64,000 nucleotides of DNA from Pseudomonas sp. Seg1 (GCF_018326005.1 NZ_AP021903.1:558001-622000); one strand, 5' to 3'; shown: positions 44,013 to 55,520, counted from the first letter of the stretch. A program made the numbers and translations. Notes: generated by a model from the sequence alone, not told the origin.

Positions 44013-45184
44013 GGCAGCAGTTGCTCCCAGGCTGGCACGCCCAGCGGTGGTTTTGGCAGGGGCGGCAAAGGTTCGGCGGCTTGCGGCTGGATGCCGTCGC
44101 GCTGCAGAGAGGCGATCACCCGATCAGCAAAATCCGGAGCCAGCGCCAGTTTGGTCGGCCAGCCGACCAGCAAGCGTCCCTCTTCAGCGAGGAAGGCATT
44201 GTCCGGGCGCGTCAGGCCGGTTTGCAGCGGCTCGGCACGGTCGACGCGCAAGGTCGCCCATTGCGTGGTGCTGAGGTCGATCCACGGCAGCAACTGCGCG
44301 ATTTCTTTCTGCGCGGTGGCGATCTGCTCGGCGGGCTCGCGGTTTACACCTTCGCTCTCGGCGATGTCGCCGCCCATGTACCAGACCCATTGGCCATCCG
44401 CCGCCGGGTGCGTGGTCACGGTGATACGCGGCTTGGTGCCGCCGCCCAGGCAGTGTGCGTACAGCGGTTTCAGGCCCGGGCCTTTGGCGATGATCATGTG
44501 CAGTGGCCGGCGTTGCATGGCCGGATGGCTCAGGCCCAGAGCGGTGAGCAGATCAGCGGTGCCGGCGCCGGCGCTGAGGACGATGCGCTGCGCACGGATC
44601 TCGCGACCGTCGACTTTCAAGCCGACCAGCACACCCGCTTCCAGCAACGGCTCGATGGTTTGCCCGGCCAGCAAGCCGTCGCCGGCCAGATCGGCCAGGC
44701 GTTGAATCAGGCTCGGCACATCGACCACCAGTTCGGCGAGGCGATAGACCTTGCCCTTGAAACGTTTGTCCTGCAGTGCCGGCGGCAATTGATCGCCCTT
44801 GACCTGATCGACACGGCCACGCACGGCTTTGCTGGCGAAGAAACTGGTGAGGTTGCCGGCCAGAGTGCCCGGCGACCACAGGTAATGCGCTTCGGAGAGC
44901 AGGCGCACGCCGGACAGGTCCAGTTCACCGTCGCCGGCCAGCGCTTCACGCCAGCGGCGTGGCATGTCGGCAATGGCTTCCGAGGCGCCGGTCAGCGCAC
45001 CGTGCAGCGCGTATTTGGCGCCACCGTGGATGATGCCCTGGGATTTCACACTCTGCCCGCCGCCGAGGCTGGCGCTTTCCACCAGCACGGTCGAAAAACC
45101 CTGACGGCGCAGGCGCGCGTTCAGCCAGAGGCCGGCGACACCAGCGCCGACAATCAGAACGTCAGTGGAAATAACGGATGGCAT
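44009..45184 (-). CDS. FAD-dependent oxidoreductase (DAO family)
   Basis: 391 residues. The N-terminal dinucleotide-binding motif TDVLIVGAGVAGLWLNARL and the second FAD motif VLVESASLGGGQSVKSQGIIHGG place it in the D-amino-acid oxidase/glycine oxidase-like group. The C-terminal part has GWPTKLALAPDFADRV. No signal peptide. The substrate cannot be read from the sequence. First gene of a leftward operon with an aldo/keto reductase and the Nudix-like protein (PA4991-4993 in PAO1). Confidence 0.88.
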   Translation of the reverse strand: MPSVISTDVLIVGAGVAGLWLNARLRRQGFSTVLVESASLGGGQSVKSQGIIHGGAKYALHGALTGASEAIADMPRRWREALAGDGELDLSGVRLLSEAHYLWSPGTLAGNLTSFFASKAVRGRVDQVKGDQLPPALQDKRFKGKVYRLAELVVDVPSLIQRLADLAGDGLLAGQTIEPLLEAGVLVGLKVDGREIRAQRIVLSAGAGTADLLTALGLSHPAMQRRPLHMIIAKGPGLKPLYAHCLGGGTKPRITVTTHPAADGQWVWYMGGDIAESEGVNREPAEQIATAQKEIAQLLPWIDLSTTQWATLRVDRAEPLQTGLTRPDNAFLAEEGRLLVGWPTKLALAPDFADRVIASLQRDGIQPQAAEPLPPLPKPPLGVPAWEQLLP

Positions 45185-45292
45185 GCAACGACCTCAGTGT
45201 TCAAGACGAGGGCGCAGTATACAGACTCGGGAAAGAGGCGGATTTGTCGATGATCAACAGGCCGAATGCAAAACCTCTGGCCTGACAAATCC

Positions 45293-45429
45293 CCTGCGGC
45301 GAGGGAGCTTGCTCCCGCTGGGTCGCGAAGCGAGCCCAAAACCTGAGACCGAGTTATTGCTGACACTCGGTGGTGTGCGATTTTACGACTGCTACGCAGC
45401 CGAGCGGGAGCAAGCTCCCTCGCCACAGG
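45293..45429. repeat. REP pair of the GAGGGAGCTTGCTCCC type
   Basis: CGGCGAGGGAGCTTGCTCCC at about 45297 and its complement ending at 45429, about 60 bases apart, between the oxidoreductase operon and the SMR gene. A third REP sequence class in the window. Confidence 0.88.
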
Positions 45430-45452
45430 TTTTGGAATGTGCTTGAGAGGGA

Positions 45453-45785
45453 TTAATGGCCGGCGGTTTTCGAGAACAGCTGGATGACGACCACGCCGAG
45501 CACGATCAGCGCCATCCCGAGCATCGCCGGGATATCCAGTTTCTGCCCATAGATAAACAGCGCCGCCACGCTGACCATGACGATGCCCATGCCGGCCCAT
45601 ACCGCGTAGGCCACGCCCACCGGCACGGTACGCACCACCAGCGTCAGCATCCAGAAGGCGATGCCGTAGCCGACGATCACCAGAATCAGCGGCAGCGGCG
45701 TACTGATGCCCTTGACCGCTTTCATCGAAACGGTGGCTATCACTTCGGCGCAGATGGCAATGGCCAGATAGACGTAGGCGTTCAT
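45453..45785 (-). CDS. SMR-family multidrug efflux protein (EmrE-like)
   Basis: 110 residues, four hydrophobic helices. Glu14 in ICAEVIATVSMKA is the proton/drug-coupling glutamate of the family. AYAVWAGMG holds the conserved helix-3 tryptophan region, and the C-terminal IVLGVVVIQLFS is helix 4. SMR proteins work as small dimers, exporting cationic compounds. GAGGGT lies before the ATG. Divergent from the LysR gene, 108 bases apart, which suggests the regulator may control it. It corresponds to PA4990. Confidence 0.92.
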   Translation of the reverse strand: MNAYVYLAIAICAEVIATVSMKAVKGISTPLPLILVIVGYGIAFWMLTLVVRTVPVGVAYAVWAGMGIVMVSVAALFIYGQKLDIPAMLGMALIVLGVVVIQLFSKTAGH

Positions 45786-45893
45786 GTGTAAACCCTCATA
45801 GGAAACGTTGCTTGCTGAGGCGGCATTCTAGAGATTCACCAGATGCGGTAAAGTCATTACCTATCTGTTTACAAGATGGGTTGGTGACGCAAC

Positions 45894-46790
45894 ATGCAGT
45901 GGAATCTCGATCAGCTACGCGTTTTTATCGATGTCGCCGAACAGCGCTCGTTCTCCGCCGTGGCGCGCAAGCAGCGCAAGGCGCAGTCGGCGATCAGCAG
46001 CGCCATCGCCCTGCTTGAAGATGATCTGGGCGTCAGTCTCTTCGAGCGTAGCAGCGGTCGCCAGCCGTGCCTCACCGAAGCGGGAGAAGCGTTGCTGGAA
46101 GAGGCCCGCGAAGTCTTGCGTCAATGCGAACGCCTCAACGGCCGTGCCATGGCGATGATGCGCGGGCAGGAAGCGCAGTTGCGCGTGGCACAGGATGAGG
46201 CGATGCCCTATCAGGCGCTGGTGGAAAGTTTCGGTGCGCTGGCCGAGCAATTTCCCAGCCTGGAAGTGCAACTGACCAGCGCCGCCCAAGGCGAGGTCGC
46301 CCGCAAACTGGTCGAGCGCCGCGCCGATCTCGGGCTGTTGTTCTATCACGACGAAATCCCCGAAGCGCTGGAGCGGCGGGTACTCGGCAGTGTGGAAATG
46401 GTCACGGTCTGCGGCATCAATCATCCGTTGGCGACGCAATCCTGGGTCACTTGCCAGCAACTGGCGCAACACCGGCAGTTGTTGATGTCGACGCAAACCA
46501 GTGTCTATCCCGGCAACGAACCGGCCAGCCCGCAGGTATGGCGTGCCGACAGTTTTTACGTGATGGCCGAATGGCTGGTGCGCGATCTTGGCTGGGCCTG
46601 GTTGCCGCGCCATGTGGTGCAGTACTCGGCGTATCAGGGCTTGATGGTTGAGTTGGACAGCGAATGGACGCCGCCGGCGCTGGTGGTGGAGCTGGTCTGG
46701 CGCCGCGACGAACCGCTGGGGCCGGCGGCGCGTTGGCTGGCTGAACGTTTTGCCGTGCACTTGCAGGCGATCGACGGCAAAAGTCGATAA
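45894..46790 (+). CDS. LysR-family transcriptional regulator
   Basis: 298 residues. The N-terminal winged-helix motif FIDVAEQRSFSAVARKQRKA, followed by SAISSAIALLEDDLGVSLFER, is the LysR DNA-binding domain. The rest is a periplasmic-binding-like effector domain. The natural target is probably the divergent SMR pump gene, but a Nudix/oxidoreductase link is also possible. It is PA4989 in PAO1 by position. The end is 11 bases before waaA; co-transcription is possible. Confidence 0.92.
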   Translation: MQWNLDQLRVFIDVAEQRSFSAVARKQRKAQSAISSAIALLEDDLGVSLFERSSGRQPCLTEAGEALLEEAREVLRQCERLNGRAMAMMRGQEAQLRVAQDEAMPYQALVESFGALAEQFPSLEVQLTSAAQGEVARKLVERRADLGLLFYHDEIPEALERRVLGSVEMVTVCGINHPLATQSWVTCQQLAQHRQLLMSTQTSVYPGNEPASPQVWRADSFYVMAEWLVRDLGWAWLPRHVVQYSAYQGLMVELDSEWTPPALVVELVWRRDEPLGPAARWLAERFAVHLQAIDGKSR

Positions 46791-46801
46791 ACTCCGCCGC
46801 C

Positions 46802-48076
46802 ATGAATAGAACTCTCTACACCGCGCTGTTTTACCTGGGGCTGCCATTGGTGGCGATTCGGCTGTGGCTGCGCTCGCGCAAGGCACCGGCGTATGCCAAG
46901 CGGATTGGCGAGCGTTTCACTTATGGCATGCCGACGTTGCGCCCCGGCGGCATCTGGGTGCACGCGGTGTCGGTGGGCGAAAGCATCGCCGCGGCGCCGA
47001 TGATCCGCGCGTTGTTGCAACGTTATCCAACGCTTCCGATTACCGTGACCTGCATGACCCCGACGGGTTCGGAGCGCATTCATGCACTGTTCGCCGATGA
47101 GCCGCGCATCCAGCATTGTTATCTGCCGTATGACTTGCCGTGTGCGGCGGCGCGGTTTCTCGATCGTGCCCAACCGAAACTCGCGGTGATCATGGAAACC
47201 GAATTGTGGCCCAACCACATTCACCAATGCGCCAAACGCGGGATTCCCGTGGCGCTGGCCAACGGCCGATTGTCCGAGCGCTCGGCTCGCGGTTACGCGC
47301 GTTTCAGCAAACTGACCGCGCCGATGCTCGCCGAGATGAGCTTTTTCGCCGTGCAGACCGCCACTGAGGCGCAACGCTTCCGTGATCTCGGTGCGCGCCC
47401 GGAGACGGTCGAGGTGACCGGCTCGATCAAATTTGACCTGACCATCGACCCGCAGCTGCTGCAACGAGCCGCTGAGTTGCGCGGCCAATGGCAGGCGCTG
47501 GAGCGTCCGGTGTGGATCGCTGCGAGCACTCACGAGGGCGAGGATGAAGTGGTGCTGGACGCCCATCGTCGCTTGCTCGCCAACTATCCGAATGCGCTGC
47601 TGATTCTGGTGCCGCGTCATCCGGAGCGTTTCAACTCGGTGTTCGAACTGTGCCAGCGCGAAGGCTTTGCCACGGTGCGTCGCTCGACCGGCGTCAGTGT
47701 CAATGCGCAGAAGTCGGTACTGCTCGGCGACACCATGGGCGAGTTGCTGTTTCTCTATGCACTGGCGGACAGCGCGTTTGTCGGCGGCAGCTTGGTGGCG
47801 AATGGTGGGCACAACCTGCTGGAGCCCGCCGCGCTGGCGAAACCGGTGTTGAGTGGCCCGCACCTGTTCAACTTCCTCGATATCGCCGCGCAATTGCGTG
47901 AGGCTGGCGCGTTGGCCGAGGTGGATGATGCCGAAGGGCTGGCGGTGGAAGTGCAGCGCCTGTTCGAACTGCCGCGTGATGCGCAGCGCATGGCCGAAGC
48001 CGGGCTGGCGGTGATGCGCCGCAACCAGGGCGCGTTGCAGCGTTTGCTGGATGGCTTGGGCAGGTTGATCAAATAG
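46802..48076 (+). CDS. waaA: 3-deoxy-D-manno-octulosonic acid transferase WaaA (KdtA)
   Basis: 424 residues, GT30. It adds Kdo residues to lipid IVA, the step before WaaC acts. The N-terminus LYTALFYLGLPLVAIRLWLRSR is the membrane anchor. The family motifs WVHAVSVGES, TCMTPTGSERI and VIMETELWPN follow. The nucleotide-sugar region includes FVGGSLVANGGHNLLEPAAL. It lies apart from the main waa operon, as in PAO1 (PA4988). Confidence 0.95.
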   Translation: MNRTLYTALFYLGLPLVAIRLWLRSRKAPAYAKRIGERFTYGMPTLRPGGIWVHAVSVGESIAAAPMIRALLQRYPTLPITVTCMTPTGSERIHALFADEPRIQHCYLPYDLPCAAARFLDRAQPKLAVIMETELWPNHIHQCAKRGIPVALANGRLSERSARGYARFSKLTAPMLAEMSFFAVQTATEAQRFRDLGARPETVEVTGSIKFDLTIDPQLLQRAAELRGQWQALERPVWIAASTHEGEDEVVLDAHRRLLANYPNALLILVPRHPERFNSVFELCQREGFATVRRSTGVSVNAQKSVLLGDTMGELLFLYALADSAFVGGSLVANGGHNLLEPAALAKPVLSGPHLFNFLDIAAQLREAGALAEVDDAEGLAVEVQRLFELPRDAQRMAEAGLAVMRRNQGALQRLLDGLGRLIK

Positions 48077-48092
48077 TCGCGTGGAACACTTA

Positions 48093-48241
48093 TTGTGGCG
48101 AGGGGATTTATCCCCGATCGGCTGCTCAGCAGTCGTAAACCCTGTTTCCTAGATATGACTGAATGACCGCGATGGATGTTTTAGGGCTGCTTCGCAGCCC
48201 ATCGGGGCGGTGCGACGTTTCGCTAAATCCCCTCGCCACAA
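48093..48241. repeat. REP pair of the GGGGATTTATCCCCG type with one interrupted arm
   Basis: Same class as the element at 5874-6006. In the right arm, a single base is replaced by about 16 (CGGTGCGACGTTTCGC) between CGGGG and TAAATCCCC, so it can no longer pair fully. It lies between the ends of waaA and the convergent tolC gene. Confidence 0.85.
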
Positions 48242-48259
48242 GGGATTTATCCAGATTGT

Positions 48260-49693
48260 TTAAGGCCGTGCCTTGAGCTGCGCCTCGGCAGCCTTGGCCA
48301 GATCCGGTGGCAGGAAGTCCTTGTCCGGGTTGTAGTCGGCCTTCAGATACCGCGTCAGATCCTGCAAGTCCCCCGGGTTCAACGTCCCCGCCGCCTGCTT
48401 TAAGCGCAGGTTGTCGAGGATGTAGTCGTAGCGGGTGTTGTTGTAGTTGCGCACCGAGGTGTACAGCTGACGCTGGGCATCGAGCACGTCGACGATGTTG
48501 CGCGTACCGACCTGATAACCGATTTCCGTGGCTTCCACTGCGCTCTGGTTGGAGATGATCGACTGACGGCGTGCCTGCACCTGCTCAACGTCGGTGTTGA
48601 CCGCGCGATGCAGATTGCGGGTGTTTTCGACGATCTGCCGACGCAGGGATTCGCGCTGCTGTTCGCTCTGATTCAGTTGTTCATACGACTGGCGCACTTG
48701 CGAACTGGTCAACCCGCCGCTGTAGATCGGGATGTTCAGTTGCAGGCCCAGCGTGCTCTGTTCGACGTTGCCACGGTATGGCGTGCCAAAAGCATTCGGG
48801 TTGGCGAAACCGAGGGCGTCGTTGTCGCCTTTTTCGTATTTGGCCACGGCGTCGAGGGTCGGCAGGTGGCCGGCCTTGCGCTGCTTCAGGGTCTGTTCGG
48901 CCGAGCTGACGGCGAAGTTGCTGGCGAGCAGATTGAGGTTCTGTTTCGCCGCCGTATCGACCCACGCCTTGGCGTCGTTCGGCGCCGGCGGCAGGATCGG
49001 CAGCGTGTGGACGATGCCCTGAATCGAGTTGTACTGGCGGTTGGTCAGGGTGATCAATGCTTCGAACGCATCATCGACCTGACGCTGGGCGACGATCCGG
49101 TTGGCCCGCGCGGTGTCGTAACTGGCTTGCGATTGCAGCACGTCGGTCTTGTCCGACAGGCCGACATCGAAGCGCTCGTTGGACTGATCGAGCTGGCGCT
49201 TGAACGCCGCTTCTTCGGCCTTGGTCGAGGCCAGATTGTCCTGACTGCGCAGCACGTTGAAATAGCTTTCGGCCGATTGCAGGATCAGGTTCTGTTCGGT
49301 GGCCGACAGTTGCAGCGCGGCCTGCTCGTTGACGTCCTTGGCCGCCTGATACTGGAACCAGCGATCGGCGCGGAACAGCGGTTGGGCGAGCGTCGCCTGA
49401 TAGGAATGCGCGCTGCGGTTGGCAATGGCCGAAGGCTGGTCGATCGAGGTGCGTACGTCGGCGACTTCAGCGCCGCCGGACAGATTCGGCAGCAATCCGG
49501 CGCGGGCCTGCGGCACCACTTCCTTCTGTGCGCCGTACTGGGCGCGGGCAGCGGCCAGATCGGCGTTGTTGTCGACCGCTTCCTGATAGACGCTGACCAG
49601 ATCGGTTTTGCTCGACAAGGGCGCTTCTGCTGCCCAGGCCATTGCGTTGGACGCACAAGACACGGCAAGAGCCAGTGAAAGTTTGCGCAGCAT
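48260..49693 (-). CDS. tolC: TolC-family outer membrane efflux/secretion channel (OpmH-like)
   Basis: 477 residues with a signal peptide (MLRKLSLALAVSCASNAMAWA, cleavage probably after WAA or AWA). It has the internally repeated alpha-helical TolC layout: VYQEAVDNNADLAAARAQYG, then NVLRSQDNLASTKAEEAAF, and the matching second half. The C-terminal domain has YQVGTRNIVDVLDAQRQLY, the typical TolC family signature. It forms the trimeric outer-membrane duct of type I secretion or efflux systems. The PAO1 equivalent is OpmH (PA4974). ATG 49693 with AGGGAT upstream is preferred over an ATG 52 codons earlier, which would remove the signal peptide from the N-terminus. Confidence 0.92.
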   Translation of the reverse strand: MLRKLSLALAVSCASNAMAWAAEAPLSSKTDLVSVYQEAVDNNADLAAARAQYGAQKEVVPQARAGLLPNLSGGAEVADVRTSIDQPSAIANRSAHSYQATLAQPLFRADRWFQYQAAKDVNEQAALQLSATEQNLILQSAESYFNVLRSQDNLASTKAEEAAFKRQLDQSNERFDVGLSDKTDVLQSQASYDTARANRIVAQRQVDDAFEALITLTNRQYNSIQGIVHTLPILPPAPNDAKAWVDTAAKQNLNLLASNFAVSSAEQTLKQRKAGHLPTLDAVAKYEKGDNDALGFANPNAFGTPYRGNVEQSTLGLQLNIPIYSGGLTSSQVRQSYEQLNQSEQQRESLRRQIVENTRNLHRAVNTDVEQVQARRQSIISNQSAVEATEIGYQVGTRNIVDVLDAQRQLYTSVRNYNNTRYDYILDNLRLKQAAGTLNPGDLQDLTRYLKADYNPDKDFLPPDLAKAAEAQLKARP

Positions 49694-49865
49694 GAGGCGA
49701 TCCCTAGCAAGAAATATTACGAAAATAATGTGAGCGCCAAGGCTACGGCGCGGCCCCGGTAGCGTCAAGGCGCGCAGGGCACAGCGAGTGTAGTTGCGCA
49801 ATCGTGCGGCAACAATCCTGCAAGTCCCGCCAATTGCGCCATTCATCATGGTGTTTGCTGCGGTG

Positions 49866-49895
49866 TTGGCGTTCTTTGCCGGTTGTGTCTAGACT
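49866..49895 (+). promoter_or_regulatory. Candidate sigma-70 promoter of thiC
   Basis: TTGGCG (49866-49871), 18-base spacer, TAGACT (49890-49895), placed just before the riboswitch aptamer. The fit is imperfect, but the position is right for a leader that begins a few bases before 49904. Confidence 0.4.
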
Positions 49896-49903
49896 GGCCG
49901 GGT

Positions 49904-52041
<2,138 letters not shown>

Positions 52042-52055
52042 TCTGACCTGAGTCC

Positions 52056-52166
52056 GGCGGCGCTCGCGCCGCCGTCATCGCGGGCAAGCCCGCTCCCACA
52101 GTGTTTTGCGTTGCCCACAAGATTTGTGTTCAGCGAGGATTCTGTGGGAGCGGGCTTGCCCGCGAT
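52056..52166. repeat. GC hairpin followed by REP pair after thiC
   Basis: GGCGGCG/CGCCGCC hairpin at 52056-52073, then a REP pair (TCATCGCGGGCAAGCCCGCT at 52075 and the partner ending at 52166) with about 45 bases between them. It separates thiC from cytX; whether transcription passes through is not decided. Confidence 0.85.
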
Positions 52167-52208
52167 GGCGATCAAAAAAACAACAAATGTCCCTCTGAGA
52201 TAACACCC

Positions 52209-53501
52209 TTGAGCATTCAACCCAGCACTTATTCCCCAGAGCTCGCCGTGCCCGCCGACAAGCGTGTATTCGGCGGTCGCGATCTGTTTTCCCTGTGGTT
52301 TTCCCTCGGCATCGGCTTGATGGTCTTGCAGACCGGTGCGCTACTGGCGCCAGGTCTGGGCCTGTCCGGTTCGTTACTGGCGATTTTCCTCGGCACGCTG
52401 GTCGGCGTTTTGCTGCTGGCCGCCGTCGGCGTGATCGGCAGCGACACCGGCCTGTCGTCGATGGCCGCACTGAAACTCAGCCTCGGCCGCAAAGGCGCGA
52501 GCCTGCCGGCGCTGCTCAATCTGCTGCAACTGATCGGTTGGGGCTCCTTTGAAATCATCGTTATGCGCGACGCCGCCAGCCTGCTGGGCACCCGCGCTTT
52601 CGGCGAGCACTCGCTGTGGGCTTACCCGCTGCTGTGGACCTTGTTTTTCGGCACGCTGGCGACCTTGCTTGCAGTCAGCGGGCCGCTGACATTCGTCCGG
52701 CAGATCCTGCGCAAGTGGGGAATCTGGCTGCTGCTCGGCGCGTGCATCTGGCTGACCTGGAACCTGTTCGCCAAGGCTGATCTGGCGGCGCTATGGGCGC
52801 AGGCCGGTGACGGTTCGCTGCCGTTCGCCGTGGGCTTCGACATTGCTATCGCGATGCCGCTGTCGTGGCTGCCGCTGATCGCCGACTACTCGCGTTTCGG
52901 CAAGCGCGCGAAAAACGTTTTCGGTGGCACCGCGATTGGCTTCTTTATCGGCAATTTCTGGCTGATGAGCCTCGGCGTTGCCTACACCTTGGCGTTCGCA
53001 CCGAGCGGTGAAGTCAACGCATTGCTGCTGGCCTTGGCTGGCGCCGGGCTGGGCATTCCGTTGCTGCTGATTCTGCTCGATGAGTCGGAAAACGCCTTCG
53101 CCGACATTCACTCGGCAGCGGTGTCCAGCGGGATTCTGTTGCGCTTGAAAGTCGAGCATCTGGCCTTGGCCATCGGCGTGATCTGCACGCTGATCGCCTT
53201 GCTGGCACCATTGGCGCAGTACCAGAATTTTCTGCTGCTGATCGGTTCGGTGTTTGCGCCGCTGTTTGGCGTGGTGCTGGTGGATCACTTCATTCTGCGC
53301 AAGCGCAGTGCTCAGGTCGCGTCAGCCGCATTGCGCTGGCCAGCGCTGTTGGCGTGGCTGGGTGGCGTGAGCACCTACCACTTGCTGGCGAATCTGTATC
53401 CGGATGTCGGCGCAACCCTGCCGGCGCTGGTGCTGGCAGGGCTGTTGCAGTTCGTGCTGGGTCGGGCCTTCAGTTACGGCCGGGAAACAGCTCGGGCTTG
53501 A
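52209..53501 (+). CDS. cytX: Putative hydroxymethylpyrimidine transporter CytX
   Basis: 430 residues, NCS1 (purine/cytosine permease) family, with about 12 helices. The CytX branch is linked to thiamine genes and proposed to import hydroxymethylpyrimidine. The cluster fits this: it lies directly after thiC. Landmarks: FGGRDLFSLWFSLGIGLMVL, then WLPLIADYSRFGKRAKN. The start is TTG at 52209 (SIQPSTYSPELAVPADK follows); ATG 52101 would add 36 residues read through the REP. The 3' end overlaps the convergent DUF3298 gene by 32 bases. Confidence 0.85.
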   Translation: MSIQPSTYSPELAVPADKRVFGGRDLFSLWFSLGIGLMVLQTGALLAPGLGLSGSLLAIFLGTLVGVLLLAAVGVIGSDTGLSSMAALKLSLGRKGASLPALLNLLQLIGWGSFEIIVMRDAASLLGTRAFGEHSLWAYPLLWTLFFGTLATLLAVSGPLTFVRQILRKWGIWLLLGACIWLTWNLFAKADLAALWAQAGDGSLPFAVGFDIAIAMPLSWLPLIADYSRFGKRAKNVFGGTAIGFFIGNFWLMSLGVAYTLAFAPSGEVNALLLALAGAGLGIPLLLILLDESENAFADIHSAAVSSGILLRLKVEHLALAIGVICTLIALLAPLAQYQNFLLLIGSVFAPLFGVVLVDHFILRKRSAQVASAALRWPALLAWLGGVSTYHLLANLYPDVGATLPALVLAGLLQFVLGRAFSYGRETARA

Positions 53502-54216
53502 GGATGCCGTTCAGACGCGGATAAGGAATCTTCAGTTCGACGTGGCCCAGCGCGTAAGGCGCGATGGTGGTCACGTCGTACTTGAGGATCACGCCGCCAT
53601 AGGTCAGCGCCACGTTCTGGGTTTTCACGAACGGCCAGTTCTTGACGAACTCCGCTTCCTGATCGAGCTTGGTGCTGATCAACCAGCTGTTGTGCGCTAC
53701 TTGCGCAGCCTTCCAGAACGCGTCTTCCTGACCCGGCAGCAGCATGTCCGACAGGTTCAGCACCTTGTGCTGCTGGCGCGAATAGTTGATGAAACCGCGC
53801 CCCGGGGTGCCATGTGCGCCGCCGGTGTCGAGGTAGCTCGACAACTCGATGATCACCAAGCCGTCATGCTGCTCACGTACTTTCGCTTGCAGGTAGCTGC
53901 TGTTGCGCGGGCCGGCATTGGCCAGGAACTGCTCGCGATAGGCTGCCAGGGTCGGCGCCACCGGCGCGTTTTTCTCGGTGCGGGTCATTTGCAACAGACG
54001 TTTTTCGATGATCCCGTCGAGTGCCGGTTCTGCCGGGAAACGCAGAGTGTCGATATTCACCAGTGGGCAGTCAGGGTTGGAGCAGCCGGGTTTCAGCTGT
54101 TCCGACGCATCGCGGGTGGTCTCCAGCGGTGTGCGGTAATTGGGCTGGAACAGGCTGGCGCAGGCACCCAGAGTCAGGGCGATGGCGGCCACGGAGGCAA
54201 TTTTGAAAAGCGACAT
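53470..54216 (-). CDS. DUF3298/RsiV-type lipoprotein
   Basis: 248 residues. The lipoprotein signal MSLFKIASVAAIALTLGAC has lipobox LGAC (Cys19). The mature part has the DUF4163-like N-terminal region and a C-terminal DUF3298 domain, seen in YLDTGGAHGTPGRGFINYS with NLSDMLLPG. This is the RsiV-like arrangement; role in Pseudomonas unknown. An earlier in-frame ATG would place ten residues before the signal, so 54216 was chosen. It is convergent with cytX, with 32 bases of shared coding sequence. Confidence 0.85.
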   Translation of the reverse strand: MSLFKIASVAAIALTLGACASLFQPNYRTPLETTRDASEQLKPGCSNPDCPLVNIDTLRFPAEPALDGIIEKRLLQMTRTEKNAPVAPTLAAYREQFLANAGPRNSSYLQAKVREQHDGLVIIELSSYLDTGGAHGTPGRGFINYSRQQHKVLNLSDMLLPGQEDAFWKAAQVAHNSWLISTKLDQEAEFVKNWPFVKTQNVALTYGGVILKYDVTTIAPYALGHVELKIPYPRLNGILKPELFPGRN

Positions 54217-54459
54217 GGGCGTCCTTTCGAAAGCAGGGGAAGGCAAAAAGATATCCGCTTCGACTCTCGCAGAAGCAGTCAGTTCGCCACTAAGCTAATT
54301 AGAGTGGGTTTCGCCTCCACCGTCCATCCCGCTGACGGTAAAGGGGCTGCATCAAACGGTGCGGGCGCGTTAGGATGGCGCGAAGTCGAGGTTGCCGGTG
54401 ACACGTTGCAGGTAACAAAAAGGCACCTCGTAATGGATTCGCAGTAAAGAGGATGCTTC

Positions 54460-55077
54460 ATGACTGATTTTGCCAACGCCATTCCGACCACCGTCGATGT
54501 GGTAAAGCGCGAGCGCTGCTACGAGGGCTTCTACAAGCTCGACCGTTTGCACCTGCGCCATGAGTTGTTTGCCGGCGGCATGAGTCGGGAGATCAATCGC
54601 GAAGTGTTCGTGCGTCATGATGCCGTGTGCATGCTGCCCTACGATCCGCAACGCGACGAAGTGGTGCTGATCGAGCAGTTTCGTGTGGGTGCCATGGGCA
54701 AGACTGACAACCCGTGGCTGGTCGAGCTGGTCGCCGGTCTGATCGACAAGGAAGAAGTGCCGGAAGAAGTTGCTCACCGCGAAGCGCAGGAGGAAGCTGG
54801 GCTGGACATCAAGGCCCTGTGGCCGATGACCAAATATTTCCCGTCGCCGGGCGGCAGCAACGAGTTCGTGCATTTGTATCTGGGGCGTTGCAGCACCGAC
54901 GGCGTTGGCGGCCTGCATGGGCTGGAGGAAGAGGCAGAAGATATCCGCGTCACGGTCTGGGCCTTCGAAGATGCCTTGCAGGCCGTACGCGACGGACGCA
55001 TTGCCAACGCGGCGAGCATCATCGCCTTGCAATGGCTGGCGCTGAACCGCGCCGAAGTGAGGGGGTTATGGTCGTAA
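54460..55077 (+). CDS. nudF: ADP-ribose pyrophosphatase NudF
   Basis: 205 residues, Nudix hydrolase that splits ADP-ribose into AMP and ribose-5-phosphate. A full Nudix box is present: GLIDKEEVPEEVAHREAQEE followed by AGL. Before it, RHDAVCMLPYDPQRDEVVLIEQFRVG is typical of NudF. First gene of a run matching E. coli nudF-yqiB-cpdA-yqiA-parE. Ends ten bases into the next gene. Confidence 0.94.
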   Translation: MTDFANAIPTTVDVVKRERCYEGFYKLDRLHLRHELFAGGMSREINREVFVRHDAVCMLPYDPQRDEVVLIEQFRVGAMGKTDNPWLVELVAGLIDKEEVPEEVAHREAQEEAGLDIKALWPMTKYFPSPGGSNEFVHLYLGRCSTDGVGGLHGLEEEAEDIRVTVWAFEDALQAVRDGRIANAASIIALQWLALNRAEVRGLWS

Positions 55078-55520
55078 ACAAGCTGCGCGATCGTTATCGG
55101 GTTGACCTCGCAGGCCTGCAAGCCGCCTGCGAGGCCAACTACGCGCGCCTGATGCGACTGGTGCCGGACATGCGCAACGAACCCGAAGCGCGGCGCATCG
55201 CCGTGACTCAGGGTGAGCAAATGCTCGGCGTGCTGGCCCTCGAAGTCCTGCAGACCTGTCCGTACACCACCACCTTGCAAGTGCGCCAGGAACACAGCCT
55301 GCCGTGGCTGCCGGTGCCGCAACTGGAAGTTCAGGTCTATCACGACGCACGCATGGCTGAAGTGGTCAGCGCCGAACATGCACGACGCTTTCGCGGCATC
55401 TATCCTTACCCGAACGCCGCGATGCATCAGCCCGATGAAAAAGCGCAGCTCAATCTGTTCCTGGGGGAATGGCTGAGTCATTGCCTGGCGTTGGGGCACG
55501 AGTACGAAGTCGTACGCTAG
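55068..55520 (+). CDS. DUF1249 family protein (YqiB-like)
   Basis: 150 residues, DUF1249, the YqiB group found between nudF and cpdA in many gamma-proteobacteria. Function unknown. Landmarks: YRVDLAGLQAACEANYARLM and RRFRGIYPYPNAAMHQPDEK. GAGGGGG lies before ATG 55068, inside the end of nudF (10-base overlap), so translation is coupled. Confidence 0.9.
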   Translation: MVVNKLRDRYRVDLAGLQAACEANYARLMRLVPDMRNEPEARRIAVTQGEQMLGVLALEVLQTCPYTTTLQVRQEHSLPWLPVPQLEVQVYHDARMAEVVSAEHARRFRGIYPYPNAAMHQPDEKAQLNLFLGEWLSHCLALGHEYEVVR

